Shown in pieces: positions 21,907 through 31,071 of a DNA stretch of 64,000 nucleotides (positions are counted from its first letter, which is position 1; each line of letters opens with the position of its first letter). The translations under genes were made by a program, and so were the position numbers. This DNA comes from Poriferisodalis sp965203655 (GTDB taxonomy: Bacteria > Actinomycetota > Acidimicrobiia > Acidimicrobiales > Poriferisodalaceae). Location of the stretch: assembly GCF_965203655.1 (NCBI RefSeq), contig NZ_CBDBDD010000008.1, positions 62,001 to 126,000 of the forward strand, read 5' to 3'. A model generated the notes under the pieces. The model had not been told where the DNA came from, did not search any database, and saw nothing but the letters and a program-made list of their open reading frames with translations.

Positions 21907-23667
21907 ATGGAAGCAGTGCTGGCTGGCGCTATCTCGGCGGCGTTGACGCGCCTCGGTGTCGACGCCGACCTGTCGCGCATCGGCCTCGAACGCCCGGCTC
22001 GCACCGATCACGGCGACTGGTCGACAAACGCCGCATTGGTGCATGCGAAGGGCGCAGGGATGGCGCCTCGCGATCTGGCGCAGCGACTCGCTGCGGAGCT
22101 CGACGGCGCTGGCTTGCCGCATCTCGAACGGACCGAGGTGGCGGGACCCGGGTTCGTGAACATGCACCTAGCGCCGTCGTGGCTGCACGAGGTGCTGGCC
22201 GAGGTCATCACCCAAGGGGAGACCGGCTATGCCACCCACGACGCCGGCCGGGAGCGCACGGTCAACCTTGAGTTTGTTTCCGCCAATCCGACCGGCCCAC
22301 TGCACGCTGGCGGCGGCCGCTGGGGCGCATTCGGCGACAGCCTCGCCCGCTTGTTCCGTCGTTGCGGCTATGCCACCGTCACCGAGTACTACGTCAACGA
22401 CCTCGGTGCGCAGGTGCTGTTGTTCGGGCAGTCTCTGGTTGCGCGCATGAAGGGCGAACCCGTGCCCGACGACGGATACCACGGCGAGTACGTGGCCGAC
22501 TGGGCAGACGAGTTGGTTGCCGAATTGCCTGCCACCGGGGTGGCCGACGCCGACATCTCGCAACGGCTGAGGGAGGCTGCGCTTGAAGCAGGGCACGCGC
22601 CTATTCCTGTCGGAACTCCCCCTGAGGTTCGCTTTGCTGCGAGATGGGGTATGGAACGGGCGCTGCGAGATGTCTCTGAGGCGCTCGACGCAATGAACGT
22701 CAGTTTCGATCACTGGCAGAGCGAAGCCGAACTGGCCGAGTCAGGTGCGATGGACGCAGTGCTTGCCCGGCTTCGTACAGCCGAAGAACTCGGCGCCCAA
22801 CACGCTCCGAAACGCACACCTGACATCAGCTGTACCTACACGGACGACGGCGCCGAGTGGCTGCGCACCAGTGAGTTCGGCGACGACAAGGATCGGGTCC
22901 TCATCCGCAGTGACGGCGAGCCGACGTATTTCCTGCCCGATATCGCCTACCACGACGCCAAGTTCAATCGCGCCGGCGGTGTCAATTTGGTCATCGACGT
23001 GCTGGGCGCCGATCACCACGGCTACGTGCCGCGCATCGCGGCGGCCATGCAGATGCTCGGGCATCCCGCCGAGTCCTATGAGGCCATCGTCGGCCAGAAC
23101 GTGACCCTCATGCGCGACGGCAAGGTCATCGAGCTGTCCAAGCGCACCGGCACCATGGTCGAGGTGCGCGAGCTCATCGACGCGGTGGGTCCCGACGTGG
23201 CGCGTTTCGCGTTCCTGCTGCAGTCGATTGATTCGCGCCAGACCATCGACATCGACCTGCTGTCGGCGCAGGCTGCGGAGAACCCTGTCTTCTACGTGCA
23301 ATACGCGCACGCCCGCATCGCATCGGTCGCCCGCCGCGCTGAAGCGGACGGCATTGCCCCCCTGCCGCCGCCAGGCACCGATCTCTCACCGCTCACCGGC
23401 GATCGGGAATTGGCGCTCCTGCGGGCGCTCGAAGTGCTGCCGTCGGTGGTGGAGATAGCGCTCCGAGAGCGAGCGCCGCACAAGGTGACGACCTGGGTGC
23501 GGGATCTCGCAGCCGCGTTCCACGGCTTCTACCACGACTGCCCGATCCTGCACAGCGAGGTGTCGCCGGAGGTGCGTGATGCTCGGCTGTGCCTCACCGA
23601 GGGCACGCGCATCGGCTTGGCGATCGGCCTCGACCTGCTCGGCGTGGATGCGCCCGAGGCAATGTGA
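21907..23667 (+). CDS. argS: Arginyl-tRNA synthetase
   Basis: This 586-residue class I synthetase joins arginine to tRNA-Arg. The N-terminal Add-1 domain is followed by the HIGH-type motif PTGPLHAGG (about residue 125), AEWLRTSEFGDDKDRVL in the catalytic domain, VLGADHHGY, the KMSKS-equivalent VIELSKRTG and a C-terminal anticodon-binding helical domain. ATG 21907 follows GGAG with an eight-base spacer; the adjacent GTG 21904 is an alternative. tRNA-Arg(CCG) is 153 bases away on the other strand. Confidence 0.96.
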   Translation: MEAVLAGAISAALTRLGVDADLSRIGLERPARTDHGDWSTNAALVHAKGAGMAPRDLAQRLAAELDGAGLPHLERTEVAGPGFVNMHLAPSWLHEVLAEVITQGETGYATHDAGRERTVNLEFVSANPTGPLHAGGGRWGAFGDSLARLFRRCGYATVTEYYVNDLGAQVLLFGQSLVARMKGEPVPDDGYHGEYVADWADELVAELPATGVADADISQRLREAALEAGHAPIPVGTPPEVRFAARWGMERALRDVSEALDAMNVSFDHWQSEAELAESGAMDAVLARLRTAEELGAQHAPKRTPDISCTYTDDGAEWLRTSEFGDDKDRVLIRSDGEPTYFLPDIAYHDAKFNRAGGVNLVIDVLGADHHGYVPRIAAAMQMLGHPAESYEAIVGQNVTLMRDGKVIELSKRTGTMVEVRELIDAVGPDVARFAFLLQSIDSRQTIDIDLLSAQAAENPVFYVQYAHARIASVARRAEADGIAPLPPPGTDLSPLTGDRELALLRALEVLPSVVEIALRERAPHKVTTWVRDLAAAFHGFYHDCPILHSEVSPEVRDARLCLTEGTRIGLAIGLDLLGVDAPEAM

Positions 23668-23688
23668 GCGGGAAGCGATGGTCCGGCG

Positions 23689-25080
23689 ATGACTTCTGAA
23701 CCGCACAACACTGCGGAAGCCGATGCCGGCGCGGTCGGCGACGATCCCAGCGGTCCGATCCCGTTGCGCCTGCTCCCCGACACGGCCGAAGTGTCGGCGC
23801 AGGGTCATCTGCACCTCGGCGGCTGCGACCTCGCCGACCTCGCCGCCGAGTTCGGCACGCCGCTGTTCGTCTACGACGAGGCGCACCTGCGTGCCCGCTG
23901 CCGCGAGGCCGTCTCGGCCTTCGACGGGGGAGCGGCCTATGCCGCCAAGGCGTTCCTGTGCGCAGCCATGGCCAGGCTCGCGATCTCCGAGGGCATGGAC
24001 ATCGATGTCGCCAGCGGGGGTGAGCTGCAGACGGTCTTGCGAGCCTTCGACGACGCCGCGGCTGATGGCGACGTGGCGCAGCGCGTCGTGCTGCACGGCA
24101 ACAACAAATCGGCCGCTGAGCTGGCGATGGCTCGCGAAGCAGGCGTGGGCCGCATCGTTGTCGACTCCTTCGCCGAGCTGGACCGTCTCGACGAGCTGCA
24201 CCGTGCTGATGGGGCAGTGCCGCGAGTCCTGCTGCGGGTCACCCCGGGTGTCCGTGCCGAGACGCACGAGTACATCTCAACCGGGCAGGCCGACTCCAAG
24301 TTCGGTTTCGGCATCGGCCAGGGTGTTGCGATTGCTGCCGTTGAGCGTGCGGCTGCGATGTCGTCGATCGAGCTCGCTGGCATCCACTGCCATATCGGCA
24401 GCCAGGTGTTCCGCGTGGAGAGTCTGGCAAGAGCGCTCGATGTCGTCGCCGAGTTCGCAGCACCGCTGTTCGGCGATGGGGGTGCAGCGGCTGGCCGTCT
24501 CGAAGAGCTGTCGATCGGCGGGGGGCTCGGCGTCGCGTACGTCGAGTCGGAGCAGGCGCCCACCATCACCGAATGGGGCGCGACGCTGCGTGAGCGCTGG
24601 GGTTCGCTCAGCAAGCGATACGGCTTTGAGGCCCGTCTGGTGGCCGAGCCCGGACGTGCCATCGCGGCAGCGGCCGCGGTGACGCTCTACACCGTGGGCA
24701 GCATCAAGGAGGTGCCGGGCGTGCGGACCTATGTCGCCGTCGACGGCGGCTACGGCGACAACCCGCGCCCGATGCTCTACGGCAGCGACTACACCGCTTT
24801 CGTGCCCGCCCGCACCGCCGAGCCCCGTCCCGATCGGGTGCGGCTGGTAGGCAAGCACTGCGAGTCGGGCGACGTGATCGTGCGCTCGGCCCCCGTGCCC
24901 GCAGGACTCGTCGCGGGTGATCTCGTCGCCACCCCGGTCACCGGCGCCTACGGCTACTCGATGGGCGCGCCCTACAACCGCATCGGCCGCCCCGCCGTGG
25001 TGTTCGCGGCCGGCGGCGACGCGCGCCTCGTCATCCGCCGCGAAACCGTCGACGACATGCTCGCCCTCGACGTTCTCTGA
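23689..25080 (+). CDS. lysA: Diaminopimelate decarboxylase
   Basis: This PLP enzyme makes L-lysine from meso-diaminopimelate. The 463-residue product has the alanine-racemase-like barrel with PLP lysine in YAAKAFLC (about residue 87), DVASGGE, HCHIGSQ, the glycine-rich SIGGGLG and EPGRAI, and the CESGDV active-site Cys loop in the C-terminal domain. It begins 21 bases after argS, and argS-lysA-hom-thrC form a same-strand run. The N-terminal 30 residues are a Ser/Ala/Asp-rich extension. Confidence 0.95.
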   Translation: MTSEPHNTAEADAGAVGDDPSGPIPLRLLPDTAEVSAQGHLHLGGCDLADLAAEFGTPLFVYDEAHLRARCREAVSAFDGGAAYAAKAFLCAAMARLAISEGMDIDVASGGELQTVLRAFDDAAADGDVAQRVVLHGNNKSAAELAMAREAGVGRIVVDSFAELDRLDELHRADGAVPRVLLRVTPGVRAETHEYISTGQADSKFGFGIGQGVAIAAVERAAAMSSIELAGIHCHIGSQVFRVESLARALDVVAEFAAPLFGDGGAAAGRLEELSIGGGLGVAYVESEQAPTITEWGATLRERWGSLSKRYGFEARLVAEPGRAIAAAAAVTLYTVGSIKEVPGVRTYVAVDGGYGDNPRPMLYGSDYTAFVPARTAEPRPDRVRLVGKHCESGDVIVRSAPVPAGLVAGDLVATPVTGAYGYSMGAPYNRIGRPAVVFAAGGDARLVIRRETVDDMLALDVL

Positions 25081-25156
25081 GATTCGGCGGTCTCTGCGCA
25101 TCGGCGTCGGGATGAGCGTCGCAGAAAACGCTGCGGGGGTGCCGGCGCGCTGGCGG

Positions 25157-25162
25157 TACCGT
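25157..25162 (+). promoter_or_regulatory. Leaderless -10 box for hom
   Basis: TACCGT lies seven bases before GTG 25170, suggesting hom-thrC has its own promoter. Confidence 0.4.
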
Positions 25163-25169
25163 TTCGGCC

Positions 25170-26513
25170 GTGTCTGGAGCCGAAGCCGAGCCCGCGCCCC
25201 CTGCTGACGCTGATGCGGGTGAGCCGCGCCCGTTGCGCGTCGGCGTCTTGGGCTGTGGAAATGTTGGCGCCGCGCTCGTTGCGATCCTGCGGCGCGATGC
25301 AGCGCATCTGGTAGGCCGCACCGGGCTGGACTTCGAGGTCGCCCGGGTTGCGGTCCGCAATCTCAGTGCCGAGCGCTCGGTGGAGTTGCCATCGGGTGTG
25401 CTGACCCGCGACAGCGAGTCGCTGGTGGCGGCCGACGATGTGGACGTCGTTGTGGAGGCGATGGGCGGCATCGAGCCGGCCCGCCACTTGGTCAGCGCTG
25501 CTCTCGGTGCAGGCAAGCCGGTCGTGACTGCCAACAAGGAGCTCATCGCCAATGTCGGCGAGGAGCTGTTCGCGTTGGCTGCTGCCAACGGCGTCGACCT
25601 GGCATTCGAGGCGGCTGTCGCAGGTGGCATCCCGCTCATCGGCGTGCTGCGCAACTCGCTGATCGGCGAGCGCATCACCCGTGTGATGGGCATCGTGAAC
25701 GGCACCACCAACTACATCCTCACGCGCATGGCCGAGGACGGCGCCGACTACGCCGATGTGCTGGGCGAGGCGCAGCGGCTGGGCTATGCCGAGGCCGATC
25801 CGACAGCTGACGTGGAGGGCTTCGACGCGGGTGCCAAGGCGGCGATCTTGGCCATGACGGCGTTCGGCGCCAAGGTCGTGGCAGGCGACGTCTACCAGGA
25901 GGGCATCAGCGGGATCGGCAAGGGCGACATCGCGGCAGCCGCCCGGATGGGCCACGTCATCAAGCTGCTCGCCGTGGCCGAGCGTCAGAACGGCGAGATC
26001 GCCGTGCGGGTGCATCCGGCGATGGTGCCGACTGACCACCCATTGGCCTCAGTGCGCGATGCCTTCAACGCGGTGTTCCTGGAGGGTGAGGCTGTCGAGG
26101 ACTTGATGCTGTACGGGCGCGGTGCGGGCGGGTTCCCGACTGCCAGCGCCATGCTGGGCGACCTCATCACCGTGTCGCAGAATCTCCGCCGCGGTGTGTG
26201 CGACGGGTTCGGCCCGTTGAGCGCAGCGCGCCTGCGCCCAATTGACGAGACCTACACCGCCTACCACCTGCAATTCGACGTCACCGACAAGCCAGGCGTA
26301 CTCGCCGCGGTGGCCGGTGTGTTCGGTGAGCACGGAGTGTCGATCCGCTCAGTTGAGCAGACCACACGGGCCGGGACGGCCGACGACATCGCTCATCTGG
26401 AGTTCATCACTCACCGTGCCCGCGAAGCCGATGTGGCCTCCACGCTGCGGGACGTGCGCGAGCTCGACGCGGTGCGGCGCATTGGCAATGCGATCCGGGT
26501 GATCGGCGAGTAA
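25170..26513 (+). CDS. hom: Homoserine dehydrogenase with C-terminal ACT domain
   Basis: The 447-residue enzyme reduces aspartate semialdehyde to homoserine using NAD(P)H. It shows the Rossmann motif GVLGCGNVGAAL (about residue 25), VTANKELIA, the catalytic core GIVNGTTNYILTRM and AEADPTADVEGFDAGAKA, and a C-terminal ACT domain (from about residue 365: VTDKPGVLAAVAGVFGEHGV) that normally binds threonine for feedback inhibition. GTG 25170 start. thrC follows after 24 bases. Confidence 0.95.
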   Translation: MSGAEAEPAPPADADAGEPRPLRVGVLGCGNVGAALVAILRRDAAHLVGRTGLDFEVARVAVRNLSAERSVELPSGVLTRDSESLVAADDVDVVVEAMGGIEPARHLVSAALGAGKPVVTANKELIANVGEELFALAAANGVDLAFEAAVAGGIPLIGVLRNSLIGERITRVMGIVNGTTNYILTRMAEDGADYADVLGEAQRLGYAEADPTADVEGFDAGAKAAILAMTAFGAKVVAGDVYQEGISGIGKGDIAAAARMGHVIKLLAVAERQNGEIAVRVHPAMVPTDHPLASVRDAFNAVFLEGEAVEDLMLYGRGAGGFPTASAMLGDLITVSQNLRRGVCDGFGPLSAARLRPIDETYTAYHLQFDVTDKPGVLAAVAGVFGEHGVSIRSVEQTTRAGTADDIAHLEFITHRAREADVASTLRDVRELDAVRRIGNAIRVIGE

Positions 26514-26537
26514 TCGCCGGGATCGGCAAAAGGCACC

Positions 26538-27938
26538 ATGCGCTACCTGAGCACCCGGGGCGACGCCCCGGTCTTGGACTTCGGTGACGTACTGCTCGAA
26601 GGCTTGGCCGCTGACGGCGGGCTGTACGTGCCTCACGAGTTGCCTGCGCTCAGCGGGAGCGATCTGCGGGACTTCGCCGGGCTCGAGTACCACGAGGCGG
26701 CGACACGCGTGCTGGCGCCGTTCGTCACCCCGTCGCTGGACATCGACGATCTGGCGCCTCTCGTCCAAGACGCCTACGCCTCGTTCACCCACCCCGATGT
26801 CGTTCCCCTCAGCGCGCTCGCGGCTGGCGAGCATCTGGTGGAGCTGTTCTGGGGGCCGACGCTGTCGTTCAAGGACGTCGCCCTGCAGCTGCTCGGGAGG
26901 CTCTTCGAGCACGAGCTGGACCGGCGCGGCAGTTTCATGACGGTCGTGGGAGCTACCTCGGGAGACACCGGTTCGGCCGCCATCGAGGCGTGCCGGGACC
27001 GTGCGGGCATCGAGCTGGTGATGCTGCACCCGGCTGGCCGGGTCACCGAGATTCAGCGGCGCCAGATGACCACGGTGGACAGCCCGAACATCCACAACGT
27101 GGCCATCGACGGCACGTTCGACGACTGCCAGGACTTGGTGAAAGCGCTGTTTGCCGACCGGCCGTTCCGCGAGCAGATGCGGCTGGGTGCGGTCAACAGC
27201 ATCAACTGGGCGCGCGTCGCGGCGCAGACCGTCTACTACGTGACGACGGCAGTCAGGCTCGGCGCTCCCGAGCACGCCGTGTCGTTCTGCGTGCCGACCG
27301 GCAATTTCGGCAACGTGCTCGCAGGCGATGTGGCCCGGCGCATGGGTCTGCCCATCGACCGGCTGGTGGTCGCCACCAACCACAACGACATCCTGGCTCG
27401 CGCCCACAGCACCGGCGAGATGGCCATCACCGAGGTGCGTCATTCCACCAGCCCGGCGATGGACATCCAGGTGTCCAGCAACTTCGAGCGGCTGCTGTTC
27501 GAGCTGAACGGCCGTCGAGGCGCCGCACTGGCAGCTGACATGGCCCGTTTCCGGACCGAGGGCTCGCTCGCACTGACGCCGGAGGTGCTGGAAGGCCTGC
27601 GTGCAGGCTTCGATGCGGGTTCAGCGACCGAAGGCGAGGTCTCGGCCACCATCGCAGCAGTGAACGAGATCGACGGGCGGCTCATCGACCCGCACACCGC
27701 GGTAGCGCTCACCGTCGCACGACGCGATGCTCCCACCGACGGCTGGACTACGCCCATGGCAGTCATGTCCACAGCCCATCCGGCCAAGTTCGGCGATGCA
27801 GTGCTCGAGGCCACTGGTCAACAACCTGAGCTTCCTCCTGCGCTCGCGGCTCTCGCAAACCGCGAAGAGCACCTCACCGCGCTCCCGAACGATCTAGCCA
27901 CACTCCGCGACTTCGTCAGCGTCGTAGCGTCGCAGTAG
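26538..27938 (+). CDS. thrC: Threonine synthase
   Basis: The 466-residue PLP enzyme converts O-phosphohomoserine to threonine. It starts MRYLSTRG, with the PLP lysine in LSFKDVALQLLG (about residue 114), ATSGDTGSAAIEA phosphate-binding loop and VPTGNFGN. This is the long, E. coli-type threonine synthase. The homoserine kinase gene thrB that commonly follows in Actinobacteria is absent; 196 bases of non-coding sequence separate thrC from the rho-like gene. Confidence 0.95.
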   Translation: MRYLSTRGDAPVLDFGDVLLEGLAADGGLYVPHELPALSGSDLRDFAGLEYHEAATRVLAPFVTPSLDIDDLAPLVQDAYASFTHPDVVPLSALAAGEHLVELFWGPTLSFKDVALQLLGRLFEHELDRRGSFMTVVGATSGDTGSAAIEACRDRAGIELVMLHPAGRVTEIQRRQMTTVDSPNIHNVAIDGTFDDCQDLVKALFADRPFREQMRLGAVNSINWARVAAQTVYYVTTAVRLGAPEHAVSFCVPTGNFGNVLAGDVARRMGLPIDRLVVATNHNDILARAHSTGEMAITEVRHSTSPAMDIQVSSNFERLLFELNGRRGAALAADMARFRTEGSLALTPEVLEGLRAGFDAGSATEGEVSATIAAVNEIDGRLIDPHTAVALTVARRDAPTDGWTTPMAVMSTAHPAKFGDAVLEATGQQPELPPALAALANREEHLTALPNDLATLRDFVSVVASQ

Positions 27939-28134
27939 CGGCTGAGTACAGGCGGCGGTAGCGTCGGCGCTGATCGACGGTTGCTCAGTGGCGGAGTGCG
28001 CCCAGTGAAGGGCTTGCTCGTGCGTCATGGGACCGGATCGCTGCGTCGGGTGACCGAACCCGCCGCAGGCAACGCAGACACACTTCGCGGCCTGTACGGG
28101 GCTGCGCACCACGGCCAGAGCCTCTGAGGTAGCC

Positions 28135-29538
28135 ATGTCGGACACGCCGGATCGTGCCTTGCTGGAATCCAAGGAGCGAGACGAGCTGCTCCAGATCGCC
28201 GCAGCGCTCGGCGTCGAGGTAGCGGCCCGTGCCCGCAAGAACACCATCATCAGCGCCATCCTCGGCCCCGACGACGGCGACGGCGGCACGGATGACACAA
28301 CCGAGCCGACGACTGGCTCCGCAAGCGCCCCCGTCACCAAGACGCGCACACGCACTCCGGCTGTTCGCGACGCAGACGGCTCGGGCGGCGACGGCCCTGC
28401 CGACGATGCATCACCCTCGTCACCCACTGCGGAATCGCAGGAAACCCCCGCAGGCGACGTGCCGCCGGACGACCAGGATTCCTCTGCTGAGGTGCCGGTG
28501 GCCGAGGAGGGCAATCGCCGCAGCCGTCGTCGCGGCCGCGGGCGCGACGACACGCCGATCGCCGGAGAGACCGTCCACTGCGACGGCCTGCTCGACCTGC
28601 GCGACGAGGGTTACGGCTTCCTGCGCACCAATGGCCCGCTGCCCTCTGCCGACGACGTGTACATAGCGGCACGGCAGGTGCGCCAGTACGACCTGCGTCG
28701 CGGCGACCGCATCACCGGCGTCAGCCGGCCGGCGGCCCGCAGCGAGCGAAATCCTGCGCTGCTGCGCCTGGACACGCTCAACGGCGAGCCGCCGCCAGAA
28801 GTGCCCGACCGGCCGCTGTTTGACAGCCTCACGCCGGTGCTGCCGACTGAGGCGCTGCTGCTCGGCGACACTCAACAGGCTGGGCCGCTAGCTCCCATCG
28901 ACGCCGGGGCTCCGATCGGCATCGGAACTCGAGGTCTGCTCACGGCCGACGGCACCAGTCCGGCGTCGCCGCTCGTGGCGGCCATGGCCGCAGCCATCGG
29001 AGAGCGCCATCCCGACATCCACCTGATCGTCTTGCTGATTGCAGAGCGGCCTGAGGACGTCACCGATATGACCCGCCGGCTTGAGACCTCCGGCGAGGTA
29101 CTTGCTTCGACCTTCGATCGGCCGCCCGAGGAGCATCTCGCGGTGGCCGAGCTCACGCTGGAGCGCACCAAGCGGATGGCCGAGGCCGGGGACGATGTGG
29201 TGATCCTCTTCGATGGATTGACGCGCCTGGCCCGTGCATATGCGGCGAGCGGCAACGGTCGCAACCAGCCCGCCGATGCCGTGGGTGCCGCGATCACGTC
29301 GACGCTGCGATTCTTCGGTGGTGCCCGGAATCTGGAGGAAGCCGGCTCGATCACGATGGTGGCCACGGCACGCACATCCACAGGCAACGCCGTCGACGAT
29401 CTGGTGGCGGCGCGGCTGCGAGAGGCGGCAAATCTGGAGATCGCATTCGCCGGCGGGCTGCCGGGATCCGACGTGCCGCAGGACGGCGAGATCCAGCTCG
29501 ATCCCGATCACAGCTTCAGCCTCGGCGACCACCGCTGA
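28135..29538 (+). CDS. Rho-like protein with degenerate ATPase core
   Basis: The 467-residue homologue of transcription termination factor Rho sits at the usual actinobacterial rho locus. The N-terminal helical domain, an acidic/basic linker (RRSRRRGRGRD) and the OB-fold RNA-binding domain with DEGYGFLRTNG and DDVYIAARQVRQYDLRRGD are preserved. The ATPase domain is recognisable (VLLIAERPEDVTDM, STFDRPPEEH, LTRLARAY, FFGGARNLEEAGSIT), but the Walker A PPKAGKT is replaced by ADGTSPASP, the DERPEEV Asp is Ala, the Q-loop GKVLTGG is gone, the TGSRMDE Arg is lost and about 60 C-terminal residues are missing. It probably binds RNA but cannot work as a normal ATP-driven helicase. Confidence 0.9.
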   Translation: MSDTPDRALLESKERDELLQIAAALGVEVAARARKNTIISAILGPDDGDGGTDDTTEPTTGSASAPVTKTRTRTPAVRDADGSGGDGPADDASPSSPTAESQETPAGDVPPDDQDSSAEVPVAEEGNRRSRRRGRGRDDTPIAGETVHCDGLLDLRDEGYGFLRTNGPLPSADDVYIAARQVRQYDLRRGDRITGVSRPAARSERNPALLRLDTLNGEPPPEVPDRPLFDSLTPVLPTEALLLGDTQQAGPLAPIDAGAPIGIGTRGLLTADGTSPASPLVAAMAAAIGERHPDIHLIVLLIAERPEDVTDMTRRLETSGEVLASTFDRPPEEHLAVAELTLERTKRMAEAGDDVVILFDGLTRLARAYAASGNGRNQPADAVGAAITSTLRFFGGARNLEEAGSITMVATARTSTGNAVDDLVAARLREAANLEIAFAGGLPGSDVPQDGEIQLDPDHSFSLGDHR

Positions 29539-29612
29539 GACTCGCCAAAGATGCGATTGCTGCACCTGCCTCTTAGGCTGATCTGCCCGGAACCATCCAT
29601 GCAGGGGACACG

Positions 29613-29870
29613 ATGAAGAGCGACATCCATCCCGACTACCGGCCAGTCGTGTTCCGCGACGCCAGCGCCGACTTCGCCTTCCTCACCCAGTCCACGATCG
29701 AGACCAACGACACGATCGAATGGACCGACGGCAACACTTACCCGCTGGCCAATGTCGAGCTGTCCAGCGCGAGCCACCCCTTCTTCACCGGTCAGATGAA
29801 GATCGTCGACACGGCCGGTCGGGTCGAGCGCTTCGAGCGGCGCTACGGCCAGCGCAAGCGGCGGAGCTGA
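29613..29870 (+). CDS. rpmE2: 50S ribosomal protein L31, type B (zinc-free)
   Basis: This 85-residue large-subunit protein begins MKSDIHPDYRPVVFRD, contains SHPFFTGQ and lacks the CxxC zinc ligands of type A L31, so it belongs to the zinc-independent type. It occupies the place downstream of rho where type A rpmE is often found. A GGGGACA ribosome-binding sequence precedes the ATG, and TAGGCT further upstream may be its promoter. Confidence 0.93.
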   Translation: MKSDIHPDYRPVVFRDASADFAFLTQSTIETNDTIEWTDGNTYPLANVELSSASHPFFTGQMKIVDTAGRVERFERRYGQRKRRS

Positions 29871-29952
29871 CACCCCTCCGGTTCGTCTAGGCACGAGGGC
29901 ACGGCGAGCATCGCGAACGACCAGACACGACTCGTGACAGCCAGCAGCCGCT

Positions 29953-31038
29953 ATGACGCTTGAAGCGGATCGCATCCAGGCCCTGCACGCGGCCAAGCTG
30001 CGAGCGTTGGCCCGCAGCGTGCTCGGTGTGGAGCTGGCTGAGGTCTCGGGCACCGACGACGGCGCCCTCGCCGTGGCCGCGGGTGCTGAGCCTGCGGTGG
30101 TGTGCCTCGCGCAGGAGCGCCCCCACCGGGCGCTCGGCGGCGCGCTGGCGCTGGCAATTCGCAGCGGTTGCGACGCTGCGCATGTCTTCGCCGACGATCA
30201 CAGCGGCCTGCTGGCGAGGCGCGCAGCCTGCTTCACCCAGCCGCCCGCGGTGTGGCAGATCCGCGGCGACTCGGCGGTGCCTGCTGAGCCATTGCCGAGG
30301 CCGACCGAGCCGGTCCCGCCGCGCGTGCCAGAGCTCGTGTCGCTGCTCGCCGGCGCCGGCGTCGAGATCGCAGTTGAGCACGGCGTCATCACCGGTGAGG
30401 TGGTGGGTCTCGAGGTGGCCCGCATCGTCCCAGCGGCGCCGGCTGCCCTAGCCAGCAGCGGCGGTACCCGAACCGGCGACATCGATCCCCACGACCGCGA
30501 CGATCCCGCAACAGCGTGGCGGATCGAGGTCGGCGTCGGTGCGCACGACCGGGAGGCCTTCGGTCTGCTGCACGCCGACGAGCCCACCGCCGAAGCCATC
30601 GGACGCGTCGCTGAGACGGTGCGGACACACCGCTCGCCGGGTGCATCGCCGCATCCGCTCAACCGGATGGGTGCGGCCCGCTGGCTGCGCTCGCTGCTCA
30701 TCCGCCAGCCAGAACTTGTCGACGCGGGCCGCTTGCGGGCGGCATCGCCTCCCGTGCCCCGAGGGGGCCCCAAGGACCCGTCGCCGGCGGTGGCATACGG
30801 CCTGACACCCGATGGTCGCCGCCTCGTCGTGGTGGTCTGCGTCGGCATCGACCTCGACGTGGTGCCGTTCGCAGCAGACGCGCGGCTCTTCCTCGACCCC
30901 GATGCCGAGCTGACCGTCGCCTTGCCGCGACGCGACGCCCACGAGGTCGTCCGAGCCATGGCGGCGAGACTGGACAGTCCTGCAGAGATCGTCGAGATCG
31001 ACGACGGATGGCGCACGCTGTCCAGCAGCGGCTCCTGA
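29953..31038 (+). CDS. Conserved-looking protein of unknown function between L31 and RF1
   Basis: I do not recognise a family for this 361-residue protein. The first 95 residues look like a compact domain (SVLGVELAEVSG, ALGGALALAIRSGCDAAHVFADD). A Pro-rich linker follows, and the C-terminal 180 residues are a mixed alpha/beta region ending VEIDDGWRTLSSSGS. No membrane segment or signal peptide. Position between rpmE and prfA suggests a link with translation, but nothing in the sequence shows what it does. ATG 29953 has no good ribosome-binding site. Confidence 0.7.
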   Translation: MTLEADRIQALHAAKLRALARSVLGVELAEVSGTDDGALAVAAGAEPAVVCLAQERPHRALGGALALAIRSGCDAAHVFADDHSGLLARRAACFTQPPAVWQIRGDSAVPAEPLPRPTEPVPPRVPELVSLLAGAGVEIAVEHGVITGEVVGLEVARIVPAAPAALASSGGTRTGDIDPHDRDDPATAWRIEVGVGAHDREAFGLLHADEPTAEAIGRVAETVRTHRSPGASPHPLNRMGAARWLRSLLIRQPELVDAGRLRAASPPVPRGGPKDPSPAVAYGLTPDGRRLVVVVCVGIDLDVVPFAADARLFLDPDAELTVALPRRDAHEVVRAMAARLDSPAEIVEIDDGWRTLSSSGS

Positions 31039-31059
31039 TCCGGCCTGAAACCCCGCAGT

Positions 31060-31065
31060 TAGCCT
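31060..31065 (+). promoter_or_regulatory. Leaderless -10 box for prfA
   Basis: TAGCCT lies six bases before GTG 31072 and supports that start. Confidence 0.5.
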
Positions 31066-31071
31066 GAACGC

